Shown here: in pieces, positions 28,001 to 35,294 of the stretch | How positions within the stretch are numbered: position 1 is the stretch's first letter | Layout of the letters: each line of letters starts with the position of its first letter | Assembly: GCA_009746045.1 (NCBI GenBank) | Contig: RPFO01000702.1 | Span: 1,184,001-1,248,000, forward strand | Direction of reading: 5' to 3' | From: Mesostigma viride | Lineage: Eukaryota; Streptophyta; Mesostigmatophyceae; Mesostigmatales; Mesostigmataceae | DNA length: 64,000 bases | Notes under the pieces: model-generated | Seen by the model: only the letters and a program-made list of their open reading frames with translations | What the model was told of the DNA's origin: nothing | Databases searched by the model: none | Program-made: the position numbers and the translations under genes

Positions 28001-29148
28001 CAGGAAACGGCGGCGGAAATAACGGTGGTCATGATAACCCTCCTACCCCTCCAGTACTATTATCTAATGGTAATTATAGTCTTACTCCAGGCCAGGGGTT
28101 TTCATTAACTATTGATTCAATTGATTCAGATGCTGGTTACAACAGTAGCTTTGGTCATTATTTTGCCGATAATAATGGTAATCCTATTTCTGGAAGTATT
28201 GATTTTACAAATGTTAAAGAAAGCCTTGGTATCGGCGATTCAGTAACTATCAACTATGCTCCAGGCGATATTCCTCCTGGAGCGGTAACAGTTGGATTCT
28301 TTATTATCCCAAATGGAGATGCATTAAATCCTCTCTTGCCAGAAGGAGCAAATGTTACTTTCTCATTAAATGATCAGGGGCAATGGGCAGCTAATTATAA
28401 TGGCACTCCTATTAATGGTGAAGGATCACCAGTCTATTTCTCTGACCCTAATTTAAATCCTGATGGTGGGATCAGCCATTCTAATAACAATGCGGGTCAA
28501 ATTAGCTTTGAAGATTTATTTGGTGGTAGTAGCGACGGCGATTATAACGATGTAGTAGTAAATGTCCAGCTCACCCCTTATACAGGCTCAGGACTAGATA
28601 ATGGAGGAAATCACGGTGGCGGAGTCAATGGCGACGACCACGACAACGGCCATGGTAACGATGATGACCACAACGACGATAGCAACCCAGGAAACGGCAG
28701 GGGTACTGGAACGGGTGACGATGATGGAGATGCTCATGGTAACAATGACAGCAACTCAGGAAATAGTGGCAATACAAAAGATACCCGTAGTGAAGAAGAA
28801 AATAATCACAGTACTTTTAACAACCAAGACAATCAAGTTGGAAATAATGATGCCAATAATAGCCAAGATACTGTAGATACCCAATCCCAGCAATTAGATA
28901 CCAACATATCATCAATGGATAGAGGCAGTTGGACAGATATAGTATCCAAAGATTCTGAGATTAGTAGCCAACCTATTACTTCAAATTGGGTAGAACAGGT
29001 TGATAGTAACCATGAGGCAGATATAGTAGATAACAATGATAAAAATAAAGGTCAAGAAAACAATAATAGCGAGGATTCCTCCCATGAAACCACTGATGAT
29101 ACCATTAATAGTGATGATAAACATTCCTCTAACTCTCATCATTTTTAA
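25030..29148 (+). CDS. Giant Gly/Asp/Asn-rich repeat protein with DUF4114 domain
   Basis: The 1,372-residue protein has four parts. Residues 1-195 are polar and acidic, without a signal peptide. Residues about 198-1000 are repeats: first 12-14 seven-residue units of the form TGG(G/D)GGG, then 17 long units built on NNGDDHDNGHGNDDDGNDD with Gly/Thr spacers. Residues about 1010-1185 form a DUF4114 domain, ending with FEDLFGG and DGDYNDVVVNV, a likely calcium site. One diverged repeat and a Ser/Asn/Asp-rich tail follow. I see no Cys anywhere. The Asp/His repeats suggest metal binding. The lack of Cys and of a signal resembles RTX-type exported adhesins, but no typical RTX nonapeptide is present, so the export route is unknown. 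Base composition is far richer in G+C than its neighbours. A surface or secreted protein is likely. Confidence 0.82.
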   Translation: MAEKSDGNPKDTALGEREQFDSFDRLQKVDQKDLNVDKLKATDKDSDSEELLSTKDRTHYTNIKEESGIVKFTNTDLQLDDNRKIEDVDLASIENFTKTGASLNKNMLSKSGNLLTDNDFKKTTGTQSIEQNSNTITGEARISSIADREEDINPLQPLKTNNADIQKDPSPEKDLEGSQDKQNDDSDPKPLVSQQPGDKTGGGGDGGGTGGGGGGTGGGGGGTGGDGGGTGGGGGGTGGDGGGTGGDGGGTGGDGGGTGGDGGGTGGDGGGTGGGGGGTGGGGGGTGGGGGGTGGGGGNNGDDHDNGHGNDDDGNDDSNPGNGGGGTGGGGGTGGGGGNNGDDHDNGHGNDDDGNDDSNPGNGGGGTGGGGGTGGGGGGTGGGGGNNGDDHDNGHGNDDDGNDDSNPGNGGGGTGGGGGGTGGGGGNNGDDHDNGHGNDDDGNDDSNPGNGGGGTGGGGGTGGGGGGTGGGGGNNGDDHDNGHGNDDDGNDDSNPGNGGGSTGGDGGGTGGGGGNNGDDHNNGHGNDDDGNDDSNPGNGGGSTGGDGGGTGGGGGNNGDDHDNGHGNDDDGNDDSNPGNGGGSTGGDGGGTGGGGGNNGDDHDNGHGNDDDGNDDSNPGNGGGSTGGDGGGTGGGGGNNGDDHDNGHGNDDDGNDDSNPGNGGGSTGGGGGTGGGGGGTGGGGGNNGDDHDNGHGNDDDGNDDSNPGNGGGGTGGGGGGTGGGGGNNGDDHDNGHGNDDDGNDDSNPGNGGGGTGGGGNNGDDHDNGHGNDDDGNDDSNPGNGGGGTGGGGGTGGGGGGTGGGGGNNGDDHDNGHGNDDDGNDDSNPGNGGGSTGGDGGGTGGGGGNNGDDHDNGHGNDDDGNDDSNPGNGGGSTGGDGGGTGGGGGNNGDDHDNGHGNDDDGNDDSNPGNGGGSTGGDGGGTGGGGGNNGDDHDNGHGNDDDGNDDSNPGNGGGSTGGDGGGTGGGGGNNGDDHDNGHGNDDDGNDDSNPGNGGGNNGGHDNPPTPPVLLSNGNYSLTPGQGFSLTIDSIDSDAGYNSSFGHYFADNNGNPISGSIDFTNVKESLGIGDSVTINYAPGDIPPGAVTVGFFIIPNGDALNPLLPEGANVTFSLNDQGQWAANYNGTPINGEGSPVYFSDPNLNPDGGISHSNNNAGQISFEDLFGGSSDGDYNDVVVNVQLTPYTGSGLDNGGNHGGGVNGDDHDNGHGNDDDHNDDSNPGNGRGTGTGDDDGDAHGNNDSNSGNSGNTKDTRSEEENNHSTFNNQDNQVGNNDANNSQDTVDTQSQQLDTNISSMDRGSWTDIVSKDSEISSQPITSNWVEQVDSNHEADIVDNNDKNKGQENNNSEDSSHETTDDTINSDDKHSSNSHHF
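25627..25920 (+). repeat. 21-bp tandem repeats encoding TGG(G/D)GGG
   Basis: About a dozen full units and two partial ones code for seven-residue Gly-rich motifs beginning with Thr. Units alternate between a GGC-GGC and a GGC-GAT version, giving GGGG or GGDG. All units keep the reading frame. Confidence 0.9.
25921..28020 (+). repeat. 17-copy long tandem repeat, mostly 123-bp period
   Basis: Seventeen copies start with GGAAACAATGGCGACGACCA at about 25921, 26041, 26182, 26305, 26446, 26569, 26692, 26815, 26938, 27079, 27202, 27301, 27442, 27565, 27688, 27811 and 27934. Spacing is 99, 120, 123 or 141 bases, always a multiple of three, so copy-number change keeps the frame. The core of about 75 bases is almost invariant; one copy near 26587 has AAC for GAC. 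Spacer length (one to three Gly-Thr blocks) makes the differences. Two runs of four 123-bp steps (from 26446 and from 27442) point to a segmental duplication. Confidence 0.95.
28626..28700 (+). repeat. Single diverged copy of the long repeat after the DUF4114 domain
   Basis: The stretch repeats the core of the array (GGCGACGACCACGACAACGG and onward) but has CAC in place of GGA in the middle, plus a silent change. It is separated from the array by the DUF4114 coding region, which suggests that the domain sits inside or was inserted into an older repeat array. Confidence 0.85.
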
Positions 29149-29672
29149 CCGAATCAGTTTTAGAAAGACTAGTTTTTAACTCCTTAAGGGTATAAAGTTA
29201 ATTGCAGAGCTTCTAGTTTTTAACAATAATTAAATATAATAAAACAGAAACTTTAAGCGTACTATAACGAGCTCCTCCAGGGGAGGAAATGCTCTAATTG
29301 CAGATATTGTTACTACTTATTGTCTCTTTTGATGTAGAGGCCGTCTAAACAAGTAGCAAAGCTCCCTTCTCTTGTACAAGCTTACTGTGTTTCTTTAGCT
29401 GATCGTGCCTCTATTAGTTTAGAAATAAAACTCTAGAGCCCAATATATAACGCTGAAAGAGCATGGAGCACGTTGGAATTAGATAAAGTTAATATTAAAT
29501 TGATTCGTTAGCTTCTTAACAAAAAATTAAAATTACTCCAAGATTTTTATATATGATTTATCTAGCCAAAATTTGTGCAATTGGAATTAGAGGACTTATA
29601 AAAAATTAAAGACCGGCGGTTAAGGGTGTCCAAACAACAAAACACAATATTTAGAATAAATTTAAGGCTAAC
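29149..29672. other. 524-base region without a recognised gene
   Basis: This lies between the giant repeat gene and rpmJ, whose ends face each other. All frames are broken by frequent stops. It holds a 12-base direct repeat CTAGTTTTTAAC at 29169-29180 and 29213-29224, and a GC-rich hairpin at 29273-29287. The higher GC patches in 29270-29500 may be the remains of a lost gene, but I cannot name it. Confidence 0.4.
29273..29287 (+). other. Compact hairpin pairing CCTCC with GGAGG
   Basis: TCCTCC (29273-29278) pairs perfectly with GGAGGA (29282-29287) around a three-base loop. The right arm is a consensus ribosome site, and two bases later comes ATG-CTC-TAA. Whether this is RNA regulation or chance is unknown. 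Confidence 0.4.
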
Positions 29673-29798
29673 TTAGGCTTGTTTTGCTTTAAATCTTTTA
29701 TTGACTTTGTTAATAACCAGGGTTCTGCCCTTTCTTTTTACTATCCGGCAATTTTTATCCCTTGTTTTGGCAGATTTGAGAGACTTTAAAACTTTCAT
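29673..29798 (-). CDS. rpmJ: Ribosomal protein L36 (bL36, type B)
   Basis: The real gene is the 41-residue ORF beginning [17 protein letters not shown] and ending KRFKAKQA. It is the alphaproteobacterial form, basic throughout, with [12 protein letters not shown] in the middle and without the full zinc-ribbon Cys set of type A. An in-frame upstream ATG at 29876 would add 26 residues that have no counterpart in the family. It is divergent from psd. Confidence 0.93.
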   Translation of the reverse strand: MKVLKSLKSAKTRDKNCRIVKRKGRTLVINKVNKRFKAKQA

Positions 29799-29970
29799 AA
29801 TATTTATTTTTTTTGATTTTTGTGTATTCATCAATTTCAAGAATGGTATTATAAATATTTTTAGGCCTAAGGTCAACCATGAATAATCATTTTAATTAAC
29901 TAAATGTTTTTATACTTGACCTTAATATTTAAGAAAATTATCATCCAAGGAAATTTATTTGGAGAAAAAA

Positions 29971-30666
29971 ATGAAACCGTATAGCGATCTTGCAAAAATC
30001 ATTCACCGTGAAGGTTATATATTCATTATTATTTTTGCCGTAATAACTTTTGTACTAGGTTCTTTTAGTACAACATTTGGGTGGATCGGCACTATTAGTA
30101 CGCTATGGTGTGCTTATTTTTTCAGAAATCCAGAAAGAGTTACACCGGTAAACGATAATTTTATTATTAGCCCTGCCGATGGAATAGTTCAGGCTATTAA
30201 AGAAGTAACCCCACCTTCAGAACTTGGCCTTGGTGATGATGAAATGATCCGGATAAGCATATTTTTGAATGTTTTTAATGTCCATATCAATAGAGTTCCG
30301 GCAACCGGTAGGATTTTGCAGTTGCATTATCATCCAGGAAAATTCTTTAACGCTTCCTTAGAGAAAGCAAGTATTCATAATGAACGTCAATCTGTTTTAA
30401 TGGAAACTGTTAACGGAGTAAAAATAGCTTTTGTTCAAATTGCCGGCTTAATTGCAAGAAGAATAGTATGCGATTTAGAAGAGTCTCAAACTGTAAAAGC
30501 TGGTCAACGATATGGGTTAATAAGATTCGGTAGTAGAGCTGATATTTATTTGCCTTTAAAAACAGCTATCCTAGTATCAGAGGGGCAAACTTGTGTCGGT
30601 GGAGAAACTGTACTAGCTGACATGGATTTAAGCAAATCTTCTCAACCAAAGTTTGAAGTAAGATAA
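29971..30666 (+). CDS. psd: Phosphatidylserine decarboxylase
   Basis: The 231-residue enzyme converts phosphatidylserine to phosphatidylethanolamine at the inner membrane. It has an N-terminal hydrophobic segment, [10 protein letters not shown], the SPADGIVQ block, [11 protein letters not shown], and the self-cleavage site at the C-terminal end in [11 protein letters not shown] (Gly-Ser). This is the short, Archaeal/alphaproteobacterial type. The ATG at 29971 is preceded by GGAG at ideal spacing; an in-frame TTG at 29959 is less likely. pssA follows after 28 bases, so product and substrate enzymes are co-transcribed. Confidence 0.94.
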   Translation: MKPYSDLAKIIHREGYIFIIIFAVITFVLGSFSTTFGWIGTISTLWCAYFFRNPERVTPVNDNFIISPADGIVQAIKEVTPPSELGLGDDEMIRISIFLNVFNVHINRVPATGRILQLHYHPGKFFNASLEKASIHNERQSVLMETVNGVKIAFVQIAGLIARRIVCDLEESQTVKAGQRYGLIRFGSRADIYLPLKTAILVSEGQTCVGGETVLADMDLSKSSQPKFEVR

Positions 30667-30694
30667 TTATTATTTAAAGACAAGGAAAAAGGTT

Positions 30695-31462
30695 TTGTCA
30701 AAATTGAAAAAATCACCGAGGATACTAAAGCCTGTACCTGTTGTAAAATTGATTCCCAATATACTGACTTTAATCGGTCTTGTTATAGGGGTTAGCTCTA
30801 TACGTTTTGCTTTAGACAGTAAATGGGAGATATCTGTTTACTGTATATTAATAGCAACAATTATAGACGGGCTTGACGGAAGAATAGCGAGAATGCTTAA
30901 TGCTACAAGTCATTTTGGTGCGGAATTGGATTCTTTATGTGATTTTGCCAATTTTGGGTTATGCCCAGCTTTTATTATATATTTATGGTCTTTCCAGCAG
31001 TATGAATACAAGGTCACATCTTGGGCTGCCATAACCTTTTTTATTGTCTGTATGGGTATAAGGTTAGCACGTTTTAACGCTACAATCATTAAACCCGTTG
31101 AATCTAAAAAAGCAGCAATGTTTTCAACAGGAGTGCCAGCACCCAGCGGAGCAATGCTTGCTTTGCTCCCAATCATACTGGATTTTGAAATTACTACCTA
31201 CTTTGAAGATTTTAGCATGAGAAACCACACCCTGCTAATAAATTTATATATTTTTTTCGTAGCAATTCTTCTAGCTAGCAGATTACCTACACTATCAATC
31301 AAGCAATTCAACATAAAACCTGAATATTTATCACTCTTCATGGCGATGTTTGCTATAATAATTATCATTACTGCAATATACCCTTGGTATATGTTACCGA
31401 TAGCAGCTATAGTATATCTATTATCAATAATTATTTGCATTAATATAGCACGAAGGTTATGA
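30695..31462 (+). CDS. pssA: CDP-diacylglycerol--serine O-phosphatidyltransferase
   Basis: The 255-residue membrane enzyme makes phosphatidylserine from CDP-diacylglycerol and serine. The CDP-alcohol phosphotransferase motif DG-x2-AR-x8-G-x3-D-x3-D is seen in DGLDGRIARM, then FGAELDSLCD. Several membrane helices follow. The start is TTG at 30695, with AAGGAAAAAGG just before it. Its stop overlaps the start of the HlyD-type gene by four bases. Confidence 0.93.
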   Translation: MSKLKKSPRILKPVPVVKLIPNILTLIGLVIGVSSIRFALDSKWEISVYCILIATIIDGLDGRIARMLNATSHFGAELDSLCDFANFGLCPAFIIYLWSFQQYEYKVTSWAAITFFIVCMGIRLARFNATIIKPVESKKAAMFSTGVPAPSGAMLALLPIILDFEITTYFEDFSMRNHTLLINLYIFFVAILLASRLPTLSIKQFNIKPEYLSLFMAMFAIIIIITAIYPWYMLPIAAIVYLLSIIICINIARRL

Positions 31463-32508
31463 ACCTACTCTCTAAGTATTCATCACATCGATATTTCGTT
31501 CATATTCTAATTGCTGTTACTGCTATTACCTGCTTCTTGATTTATAGAGTATATATATGGACAAAAACCCAATATACCGATAACGCTTACATTGAAGCTG
31601 AAATCTCTAGTGTTAGTTCGGAAGTAAGCGGTATAATTAGCGAAATATTAGTAGAAGAAAACAATAAAGTTACACATGGGCAAATTATAGCTAAAATTAA
31701 GGATGACGATTATCGAGCTAATTACGAAAAAACATTAGCAACTCTAGAAGGAGCAAAAAGAGACATAGAAATAATAGACCAAAACATAAAGCTTGCCCAA
31801 ATTGAGCAGACAAAAGCAAAAGAATCTCTTGAATTCACTGAAACTAATTTAAAGTTTACCCAAGTAGATTATAATAGGATTCAGGCACTTAGCAAAGATA
31901 ATTACGCCAGTAAACAAAAACTCGATAGCACTGAAATAGCCTTGGAAAAAGCAAAAAATGAATTTTCTCAGGCAAAACTTAATATGCAATCAAGCCAAGA
32001 AAAATTAGCTCTTTTAGAATTACAGCGCTTATCTTCCATAGCAAAACACACTACTACTGCGCAAGAGGTGATCCTCGCTAAAAGAAACCTGGATAACACA
32101 TTGATACGTTCCCCTATCGACGGAACAGTGGGTAATAGCTCCTTAAAACTTGGAAATTATATAACCGCAGGCGTTGTTTTATTTGCAGTCATTCCAGAAA
32201 AATTATATGTAAAAGCGAACTTTAAAGAAACCCAGGTGACTAATTTTAAAACCGGAATGGAAGCAGTAATGACCTTTGACTCGGAATCTGATTATGAAGT
32301 TATTGGTTATATCAGAAATCTTTCTCCTGCAACTGGAGCAAAATTTAGTTTACTTCCTCCGTCTAATGCAACAGGCAATTTTACTAAAATTGTCCAGCGT
32401 ATACCAGTATCAATTGATTTTGACATCCCTCAAGAACTAATAGGTAAATTAAGTCCTGGTATGTCTACCATAGTAAAGATAAGGACAGATAAAGAACCTG
32501 TACATTAG
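31459..32508 (+). CDS. HlyD/EmrA-family membrane fusion protein
   Basis: The 349-residue protein has one N-terminal membrane helix (about residues 13-34), the EmrA-like YTDNAYIEAE segment, a split biotinyl-lipoyl domain, a long coiled coil (about residues 85-185, rich in Lys, Glu and Gln) and the beta-barrel part with TLIRSPIDGTVGN. Such proteins bridge an inner-membrane exporter and an outer-membrane channel. EmrA is normally followed by emrB, but here the next real gene is prfA. The partner must be elsewhere, or this adaptor may serve a type I system. It overlaps pssA by four bases. Confidence 0.86.
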   Translation: MNLLSKYSSHRYFVHILIAVTAITCFLIYRVYIWTKTQYTDNAYIEAEISSVSSEVSGIISEILVEENNKVTHGQIIAKIKDDDYRANYEKTLATLEGAKRDIEIIDQNIKLAQIEQTKAKESLEFTETNLKFTQVDYNRIQALSKDNYASKQKLDSTEIALEKAKNEFSQAKLNMQSSQEKLALLELQRLSSIAKHTTTAQEVILAKRNLDNTLIRSPIDGTVGNSSLKLGNYITAGVVLFAVIPEKLYVKANFKETQVTNFKTGMEAVMTFDSESDYEVIGYIRNLSPATGAKFSLLPPSNATGNFTKIVQRIPVSIDFDIPQELIGKLSPGMSTIVKIRTDKEPVH

Positions 32509-32527
32509 AATTTTACAGGAAGTAAAT

Positions 32528-32599
32528 ATGAATTGGGTCACGCAGAATCTCGATAAAGTCGTCACCTTTGCTTTTTCTTTACCCCTTAAACATAGCTAG
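32528..32599 (+). CDS. 23-residue ORF downstream of the HlyD gene, doubtful
   Basis: An ATG preceded by AGGAAG at good spacing opens a 23-residue frame starting MNWVTQNLDKVVTF. Position and ribosome site are where emrB would begin, but I see no clear similarity to EmrB. It may be a remnant of a lost gene, or chance. Confidence 0.2.
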   Translation: MNWVTQNLDKVVTFAFSLPLKHS

Positions 32600-32666
32600 C
32601 GAAGGAATCCCTAATATTCGTTTATAAAAAAATGTGTAAGTAAATTTTGCCTTTTCTATAAACAAC

Positions 32667-32698
32667 TTCCGTCCATATTAATTAATAAATGAACGGAA
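32667..32698 (+). other. Inverted repeat upstream of prfA
   Basis: TTCCGTCCAT (32667-32676) pairs with ATGAACGGAA (32689-32698) with one mismatch, around a 12-base loop. It lies 65 bases before prfA and could terminate the psd-pssA-hlyD transcript, although no T run follows. Confidence 0.4.
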
Positions 32699-32763
32699 AT
32701 ATTGAAAAACTAGAATAAAAATTATAGACTGCGGAAATTAATTTATAATAGTAAACAAAAATA

Positions 32764-33837
32764 ATGAGCTTTCAGGAAAATTTAAATAAAATTCTCTCTA
32801 AACATCAGGAGTTATCAAACAAGCTTGCGAGCGGTATAAAAGGAGAAGAATTTATCAAATGTTCAAAAGAATATTCAGACCTTGAAGAAGTAGTTCATCA
32901 GATTAATGATTATAATAAAGCTCTCAAGGATTTAGAAAGCACAAAAGAACTGCTTAAGGATAAAACTTTAGACGCTGAAACCAAAGAAATGGTAGAACAA
33001 GAAATATACGAATTAAGTGAAAAAATCCCTAATCTGGAAAAAGGGGTAAAAGTTGCTTTGTTACCAAAAGATGAAGCCGATAGTAAAAGTGCAATAATAG
33101 AAGTAAGAGCTGGGACAGGAGGTGAAGAAGCCGCCCTTTTTGCTGCTAGTTTATTTGAAATGTACCAGCGTTATGCTCATCTTAAAGGCTGGAAATTTGA
33201 AATATTATCAATTTCTGACATTGGGGTGGGAGGATATAAAGAAGCTTCAGCTTCAATCAAAGGTCCTAATGTATTTTCTAAACTCAAGTTTGAATCAGGA
33301 GTACATAGAGTTCAAAGAGTTCCCCAAACTGAATCAAGCGGTAGAATCCATACATCAGCAGCAACAGTAGCCGTTTTACCGGAAGCAGAAGAAGTAGATA
33401 TTAAAATAGAAGAAAAAGACCTAAGAATAGATACCTATAGGGCATCAGGTGCTGGAGGCCAGCACGTTAACACTACAGATTCAGCTGTTAGAATTACCCA
33501 TATTCCAACAGGGGTAGTAGTTTGCCAACAAGATGAAAAATCTCAGCATAAAAATAAAGCAAAAGCTCTTAAGATCCTACGTTCAAGAATCTATGAAGAA
33601 GAACGCCAAAAAAGGGAAATAGAGCGCTCCAATTCCCGTAAAAATCAAGTGGGATCAGGGGATAGATCAGAAAGAATCAGAACTTATAATTTTCCTCAAG
33701 GACGTATTACCGATCACCGCATAAATCTGACCTTATATAGAATTGATGAAGTTCTAAAAGAAGGAAACCTTGATGAATTTACCGAAGCTCTAATTGCTGA
33801 TGACGAAGCAAAACGTCTTGCTGAAGAAATTCAATAA
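32764..33837 (+). CDS. prfA: Peptide chain release factor 1
   Basis: The 357-residue factor reads UAA and UAG stop codons and releases the finished protein. The catalytic GGQ loop lies in [16 protein letters not shown], and the domain-2 segment [21 protein letters not shown] is typical. The length is normal. It has no close operon partner in the window. Confidence 0.96.
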   Translation: MSFQENLNKILSKHQELSNKLASGIKGEEFIKCSKEYSDLEEVVHQINDYNKALKDLESTKELLKDKTLDAETKEMVEQEIYELSEKIPNLEKGVKVALLPKDEADSKSAIIEVRAGTGGEEAALFAASLFEMYQRYAHLKGWKFEILSISDIGVGGYKEASASIKGPNVFSKLKFESGVHRVQRVPQTESSGRIHTSAATVAVLPEAEEVDIKIEEKDLRIDTYRASGAGGQHVNTTDSAVRITHIPTGVVVCQQDEKSQHKNKAKALKILRSRIYEEERQKREIERSNSRKNQVGSGDRSERIRTYNFPQGRITDHRINLTLYRIDEVLKEGNLDEFTEALIADDEAKRLAEEIQ

Positions 33838-33906
33838 CTTCTATAAAACCTAATACTAATCAATTAGCATAATTAGCTAATATTTCATGTATGTGCTATA
33901 GATGGA

Positions 33907-35289
33907 TTAGGGACTGCGATAAGATAAGTTTTTAATAAACACAAACATCATAAACAACATCAAGTTCACCACAGTACCTACAAACACACTTTTAAAATTA
34001 TTTGGCGCAGCCATAAAATATTCCCACAAAAAGAAGCTCACTCCACCGGCAAAACTAGTAAATACCATAGCAAATTTAGGTATGATAATATTATAAAGTC
34101 CAAAAACCAGGGGGACTAATATTATAGGAGCCCAAAATCCGGCAATAAAGATTACCAAATCCACCACGCTAGTAAAGCAGAGCGCAATAAATATTGCCAG
34201 ACTACCTATAGCAATATTTGTAATTCTTGCTACTAACAGCATTTTATTCTGATCAGATAGGTTAAATATAGGTTTAAAAAAATCCTTAACCAAAGTAATG
34301 GAAGTTACATTTAAATCAGAATCCGCCGTGGACATAACCGCTGCAAGTAAACCAGCTATTACTACCCCTTGTATACCAACTGGAATTATATGATCTATAA
34401 GATACGGCAAAGCAAGGCTAGGTTTAATTTCTGGATAAATAACAAAAGCAATTAACCCATTTATGGTTATGAATACCAGAAAAATGGCGTATATTACCGA
34501 CTTTAAGTAAATTGCTTTAGCTGTTTGGTTGGGATCTTTATCAATCAAAGCTCTTTGGATAAAAGTTGGAAACAGATTCATAACAATAAACCCTAAAAAA
34601 GCAGAAATAGTAGTTTTGATAAGATCATCATTACCTGTAATAATTACTTTTTCAGGGGGTATTTTTTGCAGAAATTCGGCAATACCAAGCTGATATAAGC
34701 CAAAAATTGAAATAATAGGTATAGCAAGTAACATGGCAAAAAACTGCATTTGGTTGGTAAATAAAACAGACCTAAAACCTCCAACAGTCGTATATACGAT
34801 GACGATACCATAACTTATAATTACCCCTTGGACATAATCTATCTGCAATATATATTCAAATATTCTTGCACTAACGCTAATCTGAGCTGCAACAAAACCA
34901 ATAGATACAAGTAATGCTGCCAGCCCCCCTACTGCCCTACCGGCTTTTCCATAATAAGTAAACATTATATCGCCTATGGTTTCCGCTCCATAATGTTTTA
35001 TCAACCTGGGAATAATATATATTGCAATTAATATATCTATTGGTATAGCCAAAAATAATCCATAACTATGCGCAATATTTCCAGCAAAAGCTTTTTCTGA
35101 AATTCCGAAAGTTGTTCCTCCACCAATTGAAGAAGCAAAAATTGTCGCAACTAGAATAAGCTTCCCATGCTTATAATCTTTGTCTTTTACTAATGTAAAG
35201 CCTTTAAACCCTGCCTTGCGTGAACGGGTATATATCCCAACTATTAGTAAGGACATTAAATACAAAGCTACAATAATTAAATCTATCAC
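33907..35289 (-). CDS. Sodium:solute symporter (SSS family)
   Basis: The 460-residue protein has about 13 hydrophobic helices and the SSS-family layout, including ASSIGGGTTFGISEKAF, the GFVAAQISVSARIF helix and the conserved AVMSTADSDLN near residue 318 that contributes to the sodium site. It resembles the PutP/PanF group, so proline, pantothenate or another small solute could be the substrate; this cannot be told from sequence alone. It is five bases after ampG on the same strand. Confidence 0.86.
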   Translation of the reverse strand: MIDLIIVALYLMSLLIVGIYTRSRKAGFKGFTLVKDKDYKHGKLILVATIFASSIGGGTTFGISEKAFAGNIAHSYGLFLAIPIDILIAIYIIPRLIKHYGAETIGDIMFTYYGKAGRAVGGLAALLVSIGFVAAQISVSARIFEYILQIDYVQGVIISYGIVIVYTTVGGFRSVLFTNQMQFFAMLLAIPIISIFGLYQLGIAEFLQKIPPEKVIITGNDDLIKTTISAFLGFIVMNLFPTFIQRALIDKDPNQTAKAIYLKSVIYAIFLVFITINGLIAFVIYPEIKPSLALPYLIDHIIPVGIQGVVIAGLLAAVMSTADSDLNVTSITLVKDFFKPIFNLSDQNKMLLVARITNIAIGSLAIFIALCFTSVVDLVIFIAGFWAPIILVPLVFGLYNIIIPKFAMVFTSFAGGVSFFLWEYFMAAPNNFKSVFVGTVVNLMLFMMFVFIKNLSYRSP

Positions 35290-35294
35290 TATCT

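Noticed and set aside
25627-28020. CRISPR-like array
   Set aside because: The repeats are coding, in frame and joined without unique spacers; spacer-like parts are themselves Gly-Thr repeats.
25552-28108. Three very long open frames (about 800 residues each) in other frames of the repeat array
   Set aside because: The array period is a multiple of three and the unit has no stop in these frames, so they stay open automatically. Their products are repetitive Pro/Ser, Val/Ala or Thr/Ala chains with no sensible start or ends, and frame +1 has the real domain.
29799-29876. Longer L36 starting at 29876
   Set aside because: The extra 26 residues have no counterpart in L36, and the ATG at 29798 begins the family sequence exactly.
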